64,000 nucleotides of DNA from Apostichopus japonicus (Eukaryota; Echinodermata; Holothuroidea; Aspidochirotida; Stichopodidae), in contig NC_092566.1 in NCBI RefSeq assembly GCF_037975245.1, forward strand, positions 8,784,001 through 8,848,000, given 5' to 3'. The position numbers were made by a program, and so were the translations under genes. Shown in pieces: positions 45,702 to 56,580 of this stretch (position 1 is its first letter; each line of letters starts with the position of its first letter). Below the pieces are notes generated by a model. The model saw only the letters and a list, made by a program, of their open reading frames with translations, was not told the origin of the DNA and made no database searches.

Positions 45702-45878
45702 TAGCCTGACCCCTTACAATAAAGAAAGGAAAAGATATAAAGAAAATAATCAGCAATGTGCTTATTACAAAAGAATACCAGCAACATTTAAGATTGGTCT
45801 AAATATGCATATAATTATATGTAATATAAAGTCGACATCAATTATTTTCTTAACCTATTTTTAAAAGTATATAAAGTA

Positions 45879-45930
<52 letters not shown>

Positions 45931-45935
45931 TATAA
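45540..45935. repeat. AT microsatellites
   Basis: (AT)n at about 45656-45712 and 45881-45928, with AT-rich sequence between. The open frame there is low complexity. Confidence 0.85.
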
Positions 45936-46958
45936 CATTTTAGCAATAGTTATATTGTGTGGTATTTCAAAACTTTATTTCAAAATTTATTTAAGACGTC
46001 CAAATAAGCAAAACATGTATGATTATTATTTTGCTGACGTCCGTTCTGGGGAAGGGTATTGGCATGACATTTCATGACACCATATTGGCTTTACCCTCTG
46101 TAGCGAATACAAATTTTAGGACGGACAGCATTTTGCTGACGTCCGTACTGGGGAGGGTCCTTTGATGCGAAGTGGTAGCCTACTATCAATCCATGATTTC
46201 AACTACATATTTGTGTACCTGATATCGTGTTCATGTGTAATGAAATGTAAGCCATTTGCAAGAAACTTTTGGAGAGGGGAAGCGAGGAGGCATGTGTTTC
46301 CATGCTCGCGATAGCTATATGGCCCTTTATATATTACCGATATGAAGCATGTACATTATAGTATGTGTGGGTATGTACACCCAGGTATCACTATGCAAAA
46401 TAGAGATAAGTTTTTATTAAAGACAACAATCCAGTGCTACAAGACACGGAAATTTGACCAGCAGTGCCACTTACTAAGTCAAAGTTAATGTGTTCGAAAA
46501 AATCTCGTTCTATCCATACTATAGGCCTATGACTAACGAGGAATTCCTAATGAGAAACAGATCACACCGTGTTATAAAAGCAAGTATATTACATAGCATA
46601 TATTGATTTCGTTTTCTTTTACCATTTCTTATTTGCCGTTCCCGAAAATTTCAGTGCCGGGGTGGCAGAGCTGAAGGGTTCATACAGCTTAGTTACCAGA
46701 ACTTGAAATAGACATATAAAGAAAAGACACATGTCTTGTCTGTGTGTATGGTATTCAGTGTATCAGATGTGATGCATAAAGATGTACTCTTTTTACGTGT
46801 CGAGTAAGATATGATTCGCTCCAGACGGAATATCAGTAAATACAGACAGTATCACCATAAGTTTTGTACAACGTCAAAAAAATCATCAAATTACTATGTG
46901 AGCATTAAAAGTAATACTACCCAAATACCCTTAGGAGTATGTGGAGAGTAGTACTTAC
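45936..46958. other. 3' flank of TRIM gene D
   Basis: Aligns with the 3' flanks of genes C and E. A minus-strand AATAAA at 46413-46418, also present in unit E, may be the poly(A) signal about 540 bp past the stop. No other gene. Confidence 0.45.
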
Positions 46959-49142
46959 TTACGGCAACCCATATTTGTACAACTTTCCATTTTTCCACGA
47001 TACCATCAACAGTTTCTCTGTTGAGCCAATCCGTGCTATCGTAAAACATTTGATGCTTGCATTGATTGGCTTCGTGTAGAGCACTTCCATGTCGTTGCTG
47101 TAGACTGAAAGATTATATGTTCCGTCCATCCCAGGCAACACATTACTCCACAGAACAAAGATGAAACCTTTTCCATCTCTACGGACACACACTGGTCGTT
47201 TAGTTGACACGGTCGATGAAGATAGCTGGTACTGTTCCTCGCCGCCTCCCAAATTTACTGAATATATTTTCTTGTTCGTGTAATCGGATACCAAAACTTC
47301 CCAACTATAAGCGTTGACATCAACTAAATCAGTTACATAATCCAGCCTAAACAAGCGGCTATATTGCAACTGATCATCTAATATATATAAGTTGTTGGTG
47401 TACCCGCATCCAATTATGATGTATTCAGCTTCATCCACACTCACGGATCTCATGCTCTGACCGCGTGGCCAGTTTACAATGTCACTCATTGTTTTCCCTT
47501 GAAATGATCCATTTCGAACATCAAATACACCGATTCCGTGTGGGTCATAAGCAATTACAACTTGATACTCTTTGAAGGCAGCACAATAACTTTCGGGATA
47601 CTGGAAGGGACCCTGTTGAGACTTAATAAAGCGTTGGCGTAATACTTTACCCCTCTGATCGACCACAGTAACGTGGTATGTGTAGCCTTCTGTAGGTCCG
47701 GTCACAACAATGCTTCCACTTTGAGTGCAGGTAATACCGCTAATTCTCCATCCTTTAGTTTGAATCCCATCAATTTCGACCACGCTCTCTACCTGTTTAG
47801 AAATTGGTACGTTTCCCACTTCTTCGAATTCCTTGAATGTAAGAGTAGCCGAGAGAGACTTAGGTAGTGCTTCCATCGCAGAGAATGCTCGCTTCATATC
47901 TTGATGAAAAGATGCTGCCGCTGAGAAAATTCCTCCAACATTTTGTGCTATTGTCCAATTATTGTCACTTGAAAGTACCCCAGATCCAGTTTGTGTGATG
48001 TTATCACATCTTTTTATTGTCCTCTGTATCTGATCTGAGATTTCATTACCTTTTGTAAGATTTTCTTTCTTCTCAACTTCCAAAGATTTACAGAAATTAT
48101 TCCATTTCTCATCTATGGTTTCACTTTTCTTTTGTAAGTTGGACTCATTGGCATCTTGATCGATCTTGAGGTCCTTCAGTTTAGCATCTGCTTCAAGTTT
48201 GTCTTTTACTTTCATGGCCTCGAAGTCCTTTCTAAGTTTTGCTATTTTTTCCTCCATTTCCCGCTTTCTGATCAACAAATTATCTTCAAGTTTGTTCTTG
48301 ATTGCAGTCTCAGCACGTAGACCTTCCTCTCGAATCTTCGCTTTCTCTTTGTCCGCCCTTTCCACTTCTTGTTGGTATTGGTATTTGGTATCTTGCAATT
48401 TCGTCTCTGCATCAGATATTATCTCTTGCTTCGATTTCTTTATTTCAGCAGATGTTTTACAAAGTTTATCTTTGCAGTCGTTTACCTCCTCAAGAAGCTG
48501 TTTCAGCCTTGCACGTTCGGCATTGGCGAAGCTTATGACGTCAAAAATATCGTGGTATCTGTGTTCACCATACGTACAAGTTACACAAATGGGGAGGTTG
48601 GAACAAGTCTTGCAACAGAGTTGCGACAAATTTTCAGCATGGGTCTGACATCTGGGGGCTTCCTTCAGGGAGCTCAGTTTCTCTAGAGATATGTTTTGGG
48701 AATCAACATCTTTTAACGTTAGGATATGAGGCCTATGCTCTTCCAAAATCTTACTAGTCACGTGATACGTGTGACAGTTACGGCATAAGAAATCCCGACA
48801 CTTGAAGCAGTAAGCTGTTGGCTTCTCTTGTTGGGAACAGCCGACGCAGTGTCGCGAATGATCTTCTTCGAGAGAATTTTGTACCTGAATAAATTCAAGG
48901 ATCTCATTCACGTAAAAATCCTTCTTGAAACCTTCTGCTCCATTTTCTGGGACATCGAACTCGGCTTGACAAAGAGGACAGTTGATAGTTCCATTACCAA
49001 GACCTATAAGTTGTTCGATGCAATGTTTACAGTATCTGTGAAGACAAGCTAATTGTCTAGGATCTTCATACTGCTCAAAACAAATGCAGCATTGACAGAA
49101 TTTTTCGTCAATATTCTTTAAAATCACGGAAGCAGAGGCCAT
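46959..49142 (-). CDS. TRIM E3 ubiquitin ligase D
   Basis: 727 aa, closest to gene C. RING, B-box 1, B-box 2, coiled coil and propeller-like C-terminus are all intact. N-terminal changes from C are few: the loop before the last RING pair reads GLGNGT, DHSRHC precedes B-box 1, and HRYHD replaces HRNHD in B-box 2 without touching the metal ligands. Substitutions and small gaps are more frequent in the C-terminal region, especially about residues 595-650. The frame extends 65 codons upstream to 49337 with a hydrophobic FFFCVLLFFLL run. This is the translated polypyrimidine tract and intron, not a signal peptide; the start is MASAS at 49142. Confidence 0.93.
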   Translation of the reverse strand: MASASVILKNIDEKFCQCCICFEQYEDPRQLACLHRYCKHCIEQLIGLGNGTINCPLCQAEFDVPENGAEGFKKDFYVNEILEFIQVQNSLEEDHSRHCVGCSQQEKPTAYCFKCRDFLCRNCHTYHVTSKILEEHRPHILTLKDVDSQNISLEKLSSLKEAPRCQTHAENLSQLCCKTCSNLPICVTCTYGEHRYHDIFDVISFANAERARLKQLLEEVNDCKDKLCKTSAEIKKSKQEIISDAETKLQDTKYQYQQEVERADKEKAKIREEGLRAETAIKNKLEDNLLIRKREMEEKIAKLRKDFEAMKVKDKLEADAKLKDLKIDQDANESNLQKKSETIDEKWNNFCKSLEVEKKENLTKGNEISDQIQRTIKRCDNITQTGSGVLSSDNNWTIAQNVGGIFSAAASFHQDMKRAFSAMEALPKSLSATLTFKEFEEVGNVPISKQVESVVEIDGIQTKGWRISGITCTQSGSIVVTGPTEGYTYHVTVVDQRGKVLRQRFIKSQQGPFQYPESYCAAFKEYQVVIAYDPHGIGVFDVRNGSFQGKTMSDIVNWPRGQSMRSVSVDEAEYIIIGCGYTNNLYILDDQLQYSRLFRLDYVTDLVDVNAYSWEVLVSDYTNKKIYSVNLGGGEEQYQLSSSTVSTKRPVCVRRDGKGFIFVLWSNVLPGMDGTYNLSVYSNDMEVLYTKPINASIKCFTIARIGSTEKLLMVSWKNGKLYKYGLP

Positions 49143-49161
49143 TATCGCTAGCAGGAAACCT
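49143..49161 (-). promoter_or_regulatory. 3' splice acceptor and leader of TRIM gene D
   Basis: T-rich tract then GGATACAG (AG at 49161-49160) and the same 17-nt leader as gene C. Confidence 0.65.
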
Positions 49162-49437
49162 GTATCCAATAAAAAAAATAGTAAAACACAAAAGAAAAAC
49201 TCAAGAAAATAGAATAATTTTAATGCATCAAAGGCCCGAGAAATGTAGGATCGAGGATAGTACGGGTTCAATTTATTTGTTTTTGTTTTAACAACAATTA
49301 GTGTAATGGACACAGTTGCATACAACGGCTTTAACATGCAAGGGAATATCCAGCACGCTAAGGCATTCTGTTGGTAGCAGTAGCATAGAAATGCTGAGGG
49401 GAAGCCACATGCATTTGTTATTGTTTTAACAACAATT

Positions 49438-49643
49438 AGATAGATAGATAGATAGAAACTTTATTGTCCATTTCAGAAAACAGAATACGGAAATTATTTC
49501 CCGTCGACAGTAAACATAAAACAGTACTTAATACAAACACAACCATACAAAAAACAAACTATTAGTGAACAACTACGAGAATAAAACTAAATAAGCAGAA
49601 CCAGAACAGTAACAGAGGCAGCACAGAGGGCAAATGACAGATC
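49438..49643 (-). mobile_element. Truncated non-LTR retrotransposon or SINE 3' end
   Basis: On minus it ends GGACAATAAAGTTTCTATC followed by a TATC-type repeat tail, the form of many CR1/L2-like 3' ends. CAATTAG on both sides is a likely target duplication. Absent from unit C. Confidence 0.6.
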
Positions 49644-50329
49644 AATTAGTGTAATGGACACAGTTGCATATTCAATTAACCATCAACAACACTGAGTTGG
49701 TAATAAATGGCTTGAACATGCAATGGCGAATCCAGTCAGCTAGGGCATTATGTTGGTAGCAGTAGCAACGTTATGCTGAGGGGAAACCACATGCGAAATT
49801 TAGATGTAAATTAATTACGATTTTGTGTAATCATTATTTGTTTTACATGCCAAAAAGGTACCTACTAGTGAACTAAATGAGCTGAGTGGTGGGCCTTGTA
49901 ATGGACTAGGGGACGCGCCCCCTAGTAATAAAGCCCTGATATGTAAGTATATATAGGCCTACAGTACCTAAATATTTTTAGTTAAAACAAAGGGCACTTT
50001 AGGGGCCAACTATGGAACTGATAGGCCTACATAAAACACATAGAATTAATAAATATATTTATGAACCGTAGTTTCACCTACAACTGTTACACTGTTCACG
50101 CAGGTTAAATCTGAGGAGCTCTCTACGTTCATTGTTATTCTAACAAAGCTCGTGGAAACCAAAACAAACGCACGGTCATCGTGAATATACGTGATGAGCA
50201 GTTAAAATAAATCTTGAGGTTGCACACTACTGGCTACTAAAATTAGAAGAAATGATATGAACATTTCGCTGAAACTAACTAATTATCGTGGGACTACTCT
50301 CATTTAGGGCGTGGAAATCTCAGGGGTAA

Positions 50330-51060
50330 CCCCCCCCCCCCCCCCCCCGCAGGCTTATGCCCTGGCCTTGGAAGAAGCCAATAGAAGTTAAGAACGCTAT
50401 TATATGTTTAGAACGCTTCATTACAAAAATAAGTAAGTGAAAGCATGAAATGGAAATGCAAGGAGAAGACTCAACTTGACCCTGTCAAATTTAACAGGGA
50501 ACCAACCCCATCAATTACGACCGCCTCTACGCATAAACCATGTTTAAGAAAACAGTACAGTAGCCAACCCTCCTTACTGCTCGACTTTTTTGCAAATGAG
50601 AAAACTTGATCAGGGTACAGAAAAAGTGTTGTTTTTACATTCCACCGAGTGTGCGGTGTTTAATTACTCAATGATTTTTTTTTTCATTTGGTTTATTCAT
50701 TAGATGCATTTAATCCTAATGACGATGCATTTTATGCTTTTCTTCTACACAACACTACTTCTGTAACATACCTCTCCGTGTCCAACATGTCTAAGGCCAT
50801 CAGCAAAACCACAGTGATATATAATATTACGTTTGGTATCGCCTATAAGTTAGCCTATTTCAGTTTTACTATTTCAGTCAGTTGATGTGAATTCGCACGT
50901 AGCTTGAATACAGTAGTTCTACGCAGGGCTGCCAGTCTTTTCCTGACACAACCGGTCATATTGAAGATATCTTTCTTACCAAATTGAGGAGGGCGCAATA
51001 TAGTCTGCAGGGGTAGGGGATATGGGAACGGCCTCTGTGTCTCCCAGCCTAGTTACGGGC
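50330..51060. other. Unit D-specific insertion of unknown type
   Basis: Replaces a few bases of unit C ('cttctctct', about 37663). Begins with a C run of about 20 (50329-50348) and ends near 'agttacgggctt'. No inverted ends or target duplication could be confirmed. No coding frame with a recognisable domain. Confidence 0.45.
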
Positions 51061-51270
51061 TTGGGTGCCTCCGTATAATCGGAGATACTTCTTACGTACA
51101 TTAAGGATGAGCATGATACCGTGAAGTTTAGACAGACATAGGATACACACAGATACCATTACGGATGCAGGTGGAGGCTACATTGTAATTGAAAAACAAC
51201 GTATGAGTGTGAATCTGATTTCAAAAGAAGAGGGCATGGAGGGTAAAAGTGGAGGGTCAGGAGGGTTAAA

Positions 51271-51417
51271 GTGAGACGGTCAGTGGTAATTTACTGTGTG
51301 GAGCGCCAGGAAGGTAAAAGTGAGGCGGTCGATGGTAATTTACTGTGTGGAGCGCCAGGAGGGTTAAGGTGAGGCGGTCGGTGGTAATTTACTGTGTGAA
51401 GTCAATGGTAAAATTTT
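51271..51417. repeat. 49-bp minisatellite, three copies (unit D)
   Basis: Copies start at 51271, 51320 and 51369 with 'gtgag.cggtc.gtggtaat'. One more copy than unit C. Confidence 0.85.
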
Positions 51418-52371
51418 CAAAAAGTTGTTTAACCGGCGCTTTCGAAATATTACCGGCCATGGCAATTGAAACTAATTAAATGTCAAATTTCCTGTTTCTA
51501 CGTTCAGTTATATGATAGCTTCATCGTTTACACTTACACATAAACACGCAATCATACATTGTTCCAATACGAAAGTTCCTGATAGAAGTGCTACGGTGTT
51601 CAGAGGCTGAAGAGAAGAAGAATATGAGCCGAATTTGTTATGAAAATCTTCATGGCCGGGGAGCCAATTAAGTAACCAATTCATGCTTCATCGGGTATAC
51701 AGCGTTGGAATGAATAAGCAGGGGCCGGGTGATGAAATGACAAATTTATGATCCAAAAACGTCAAGTGGAGCATTTATCTTGAATGGATGGACGCCAAAT
51801 AGTAAGGGTAGTGAGAGGGGGGGGGGGCTGCCTCCAGTTGTGGAAGGTTGGGGATTGGGAATTCTGAGGATAGATTAAATCAAAGTGTCTGGGAAGTTTC
51901 TTAATTTGTCTCACTTTATCCAATATTAGCAAGCCTTATGTGGTTATTATCTATTTATATGGGGTTTCAGGGCGCTAACAAGGCATTTGCCAATTTGAAA
52001 TGAAGGGCTCTCTGTCAGCTACTTGCTTCAAAATTGCTAAATCAAGATAGAACATATTTTGTGCTGATTTTGGAGCTGGAGTTATAGAGGGGTGAATTGG
52101 TTTCGGCCTGTAAGATTTCACTAACGAAATCCCTAATTGTCAGACACTTTAAAGAAAATTACAAATAAAATTGTTGGCTCACAGAACCCTATCCAGACTT
52201 TCACAACCGCTGAAAATAGTATATGATGATGATTATTGCTACAGTTAAAGAAGTTCGTACATGGAGAATTTTATTTTCATTAAAAAATTTAATACTTTTA
52301 TGGTACTGACATTAATGCCCTCCTAGTACTTTTTAATCTTCAATATAAGTTCTGTTTCTGACTTATTTCAG

Positions 52372-52576
52372 AACCGAGAGATGGTGAGGTGGCGGTCCCT
52401 CCCCACTGGACCCTTCAAGGCTCTAAACCCATGGCTTCATGCACCGTTTGGTGATTACAGGACACCCTTCTCCTCCTTCCACTGCCCGGTGCCCCTCCGT
52501 CCTGCCCAACCCCGCCCACCATCAACTTGAAAACTATTCCCTCAGTCCCTCAATCTGCTTCTCAGGCTATGCCAAG
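52372..52576 (+). other. Exon-like block, plus strand, broken (unit D)
   Basis: Counterpart of 39132-39356 with the same acceptor and donor-like edges. A TGA follows early in the unit C frame, and a 1-bp loss plus shorter proline tract shift the rest. Confidence 0.25.
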
Positions 52577-53380
52577 GTATTGCCAAGTGAGACTAGATCT
52601 ACAATTGAGGGTTTGTGTTATAAGACATATGTAAATACTGAGAGTAAGTTATTAGGCATGCCCGCAAACACTATTAACTTCTGTAGGCAACCAACATAGC
52701 ATGTACGGTACCAATTGTCAGCCTGACCTAGTAACCAACGTTCTTGGCCTCGCCAAGAATGTTGTTAAAAGTAGGACAACATTTCTGATTTGTGTGAACA
52801 CAAATCACAAGAAACGTTGTTCCTGAATTGAAAACGTACATTTTCTTGCAAGAGAGTTATTCATTTCCCTTTTTCTTAACCACATCGACAAAATATATGG
52901 GCACCTTAATCATTAGCAATCAATTTCTCGATTATCTGTTTTGGGAGTGGTTGATGACGACTATTTGGAAAAATCAATTTCTCCGTTGCGGTTTGTATTC
53001 GACACCTTTCTTTCAGTTTACATACTCCTCTCGTGTTACCAAGTAATAATCCAGTTATCATGTACCTTTTGAATTAGTGTGTTAACAAGCTCGCGTCAAG
53101 TAAATTCAACACCATCGCATGCCGTCACCACCGCATACTAGATTCATTTTGCCTGCGGCAACGCTCCGGCAAAAATCATAGTTGTGTTTGGACTCATGTC
53201 GTGTTGCTTTAAAAGCGCCATTTTATAACTAAGTGTTGCATTTCATGTACATATGAGGTACATTGCTATAGTACCTAAGTCAATAAAACAGTGGTGCGAC
53301 TACTGTCCCTATTAAACTACTGTTTAATCTCAGCAGAAGTGTTTTATATACTGGTAGCTTTCACGACTGGAATAACTCAC

Positions 53381-53530
53381 CTGAGAACGGGTTTTCGTGT
53401 TGCAAAGGATACTGTAAATCGGGTTTCCCACAGCCACTTTCCGCAAATACAACTTCGTGTGTCACTGTAGGTTTACCCTTTGTTTATGTTCTCTAATTAC
53501 ACGTATGAACTATACTCGTGTGTTACACTG
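53381..53530 (-). promoter_or_regulatory. 5' noncoding exon and promoter-like block of TRIM gene D
   Basis: CTCAG|GTGAGT donor at 53381/53380. Upstream sequence resembles units A-C, but the CTTGCGTACGTG motif is degraded here. No upstream ATG at the conserved position. Confidence 0.5.
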
Positions 53531-53604
53531 CTGCCACGCTATCTATTATGTTTCCCCTACCACGCATGCGCAGTGTCCCCTACACTTTCCCTACACACCT
53601 AGGC

Positions 53605-53705
53605 GCATTCCCACATACAAAATTTGGTATTCCCCTACCAAATTTGGTTTTCACCTACAAAATTTGGTTTTCACCTAAAAAATTCAGTTTTCCCCTACAC
53701 AATAG
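53605..53705. repeat. ~20-bp tandem repeat
   Basis: Four to five imperfect copies of 'cctacaaaatttggttttca'. The frames here are repeat translations. Confidence 0.8.
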
Positions 53706-54590
53706 TTGTTTTTGAACTTCAAATGCACCGGTGGGAGCCTTATAAAACTGACTTGGGTGATTGCAGGATAAGTTGTTGGAGTTGCCTCCCCCAACTGTTG
53801 ATATGGTATCAGTTCAATGGTCCAGTATGTAGTTTTTGCTTTTGATAACCCTTACTGTTCAGCTGCAGGTCACACAAAGTGTGTGTGTGTAAGAGGGTAA
53901 GAGGGGGGGGGGGTTGCTTAATTATCCACCCACTCAAAAAAAGTAAGGAAAATTCCATCCCCCTCCCAAAATCGTTGCCCTCTTGGTAACATTAGCTGCA
54001 CGTATAAAGTCCAAACTGTCATGGAACTGTCACTTGGCCTGGCCTTATATGTATAATTGTTAGAAGACATAACTTGGAGGACGTAAGCAGTTAGTAAGGC
54101 AACAATCACGAAAAGCTTGACTGCTCGGTCATCGACTCGGCCTATATTAGGGTTCCCCCATACAATGAATTATTCATTACTTGACGACATATCTATGTGG
54201 CATAATTGGTTAATAGCTTTATCGGAACTTCACAGACTACACCTAGCATTAACGTTTCCAGGATTATGGTGGCAACCGGCATGGTATCGAAATGGAGTTC
54301 GGAGACATTGACGAATAAGGACACAAGGTACCAGATCATATGAGCTGCTAGTCGTGAACCATGTGGAAGATTGTGTAATTTAAGGCTACACGGAAGCCAA
54401 GAACTGTCAAGAAGTGTTTTTAAGATATAGGATACCTTCATTTTAGTTTGATTCAGGTCAAGAAAGTAAAGAACACACTAAATGAGAGGACAAATGTTAA
54501 GCCAGAATCTATTTTACTTTCCCAGTAAATGATTTTGCTATTAATTCCATTTTCATATCAGATATATGCATAAATTCATCAACCATGTAT
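53706..54590. other. Unit D tail, no gene
   Basis: 54210-54510 resembles 40870-41160. There is a G run at 53907-53916. No supported frame. Confidence 0.5.
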
Positions 54591-54935
54591 GTCTACAGTG
54601 TATCAATTAATGTAGAACGCCAAACGTCATATGAGGTCGAAGATGGTTAAATTTGTTCGAAAAGGCATTTTTGCAAACACCTCCTTGATCATAACGCAAT
54701 TGAAATCAAACTTGGTGAGTATGTGCAGAGGGGGGGGGGGGGGGTGGGATGTAGTGTCTGTATGACGAATAACGTCAAAGGTCAGAGGTCAAATAAACAG
54801 CAATTTGGTTTTTACACATTGCAGGATATCGCAAACTACATATATCTTCAGTGCAATAATAAATGTAAAATGCCAAAGATCACATGATCAAAGTAGGTAA
54901 AGGTCGAACTTGGTCAAACAACAAAGAGTTGTGAA
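54591..54935. repeat. Satellite-like repeat marking partial unit E
   Basis: 'cagtgtatcaattaatg' and 'cacatgatcaaagtaggt' match unit C 31560-31870. Includes a G run at 54731-54746. Confidence 0.5.
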
Positions 54936-55289
54936 AGGAAGTACTCTAAAAAAACATTTATGGCTTAACGAGTAGAACACTCCGGCCCTATACTTCACTT
55001 TGAATATATACATACATATATGTCTCTAAACAAGAAACAAGCAAAAAAGAAGAGAACACAGAAAAAACCACGACATTGTAACTGAACCCACTCATTACCT
55101 GCCGACCCCTGCCAAGACTATTCCAACTTTCCCCACCCATAACTCCCAGATATAACCCTACCAACTCACTCTAAACCTCCCATCCCTACCCCGCCCAACA
55201 CCTGTTGAACGTTTTCCTGAAAAAGGTATACATGACATTATAATACAAAAATAAATAGGTTTTATTCGATAGCACCTCTCTACTCAGTA

Positions 55290-55500
55290 GTTCTACTGGT
55301 GTGTGGTCGAGTAGTACGGTTATGCGTTCCATATACGGACTGTGAAACAAGGTCCAGGCTTCCATTCCTACCTTCGACTGCTTAGTCCCAAAAGGAGGAA
55401 ACCGGTCGTAAAGTGGATTTTTTCTGCTGTGTTCATCTTTATTAAGTTTTATTATTATTAAGATTATTATTATTATTCAAGTTATTATTATTCTAATTAT
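55290..55500 (+). mobile_element. tRNA-derived SINE
   Basis: 'gtggtcgagtagtacggtta' resembles a tRNA A box and 'ggtccaggcttccattcc' sits at B-box distance. A TTATTATT-type tail begins near 55440. The acceptor stem does not fold well, so it is not called a tRNA gene. Confidence 0.45.
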
Positions 55501-55602
55501 ATACATGTATGTATGTATGTATGTATATATATATATATTTGTGTGTATATATATATATTTATATATATATATATATATATATAAATATATATGTATATAT
55601 AT
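55501..55602. repeat. TATG/AT microsatellite
   Basis: (GTAT)n then (AT)n, following the SINE tail. Confidence 0.85.
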
Positions 55603-56580
55603 CCGTTCTGGGGAGGGGTCTATAAGGGGAGGGGTATTGGTATGACATTTGATGACATCATATAGACTTTATCCTCTGCATGCAGCGAATTCAAATCTTA
55701 GGAAGGGACCTTTTTTACTGACGTCCGTACTGGAAAGGGTCCTTTGAACCAAAATGGTACTATCATTCCATCATTTTAACTACATATTTTTTATATATGA
55801 CATCGTGTGAGTGTGTTATTAAATGTAAGCCACTTGCAAGAAACTTTCCGAGAGGGGAAGGGAGGAGGCATGTGCTCTCATGATCGCGATGGTTATACGG
55901 CCCTTTATTTATTATCGATAACAAACATTTACAATAAAATAATATTAACAATATTTACGTTTTAGTACGTTTGGGTATGAACATGCAGGTATCACTTACC
56001 AAGATGGAGATTACATTTTTATTAAAGACAACAATCCAGTGCCATAATACGCACGGAAATTTGACTAGAAGTGTCAATTACAGAGTCAAAGTTAGTTTGT
56101 TCGGAGAAATCTCGTTCTATCCATAGTATGACTAACGAGGAATTCCTTATGAGAAGTAAATCCCGCCGTGCTATTGAAACAAGTAGCCTATCCAGTATCT
56201 TATATAGCATAGTGATTTCATTTTCTTTTGCCAATTCTTATTTGCAGTCCCCGTTTCGTCCCCGAAAATTTCAGTGCTGGTGTGGGGTGGGGGGGGGGGT
56301 TGATACCGATAAGTTACCAGAACTTCAAATAGACGTATAAAGAAAAGACACATGTCTTTTCAATGTGTATGGTTTTCAGTGTGTCAGTTGTGTTGCATTG
56401 AGAAGTACTCTTTTACACGTGTCGAATAAGATATGATATTCGCTCTGTAATACAGGTTAATACAGGCAGTATCACCATACGTTTTTACCTCGTAAAAAAA
56501 GTATCAAATTACTATGTGGGCATTAAAAGTAATACTAGACCTACCATTTTTATGTATGAGGATGTGGAAAGCAGTATCAC
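55603..56580. other. 3' flank of TRIM gene E
   Basis: Collinear with the flanks of genes C and D. Minus-strand AATAAA at 56018-56023 matches the position in unit D. G run at 56289-56299. No gene. Confidence 0.45.

Larger units (their letters stand above)
49162..53380 (-). other. Putative 5'-leader intron of TRIM gene D
   Basis: About 4.2 kb, collinear with the unit C intron. It is lengthened by a local duplication around 49270-49800, a LINE/SINE fragment (49438-49643) and an unassigned insertion (about 50330-51060). The minisatellite at 51271 and an exon-like block at 52372 lie inside. Confidence 0.45.
42428..54590. repeat. Tandem segmental unit D
   Basis: Begins with 'agacttaccatttttgaact', matching position 55 onward in unit A and about 31200 in unit C. 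It contains the satellite-like repeat with hAT insertions, TRIM gene D, a long leader intron that aligns with unit C, and the 5' noncoding exon at 53381. Confidence 0.72.

Noticed and set aside
48166-48648. 160-codon plus-strand frame opposite gene D (and similar ones opposite C and E)
   Set aside because: Serine/leucine/phenylalanine-rich shadow of the coiled-coil codons on the other strand; no independent signal.
49143-49337. N-terminal hydrophobic extension of TRIM gene D as signal peptide or membrane anchor
   Set aside because: The FFFCVLLFFLL-like run is the translated polypyrimidine tract of a conserved splice acceptor. Genes C and E have different extensions and all share the MASAS start.
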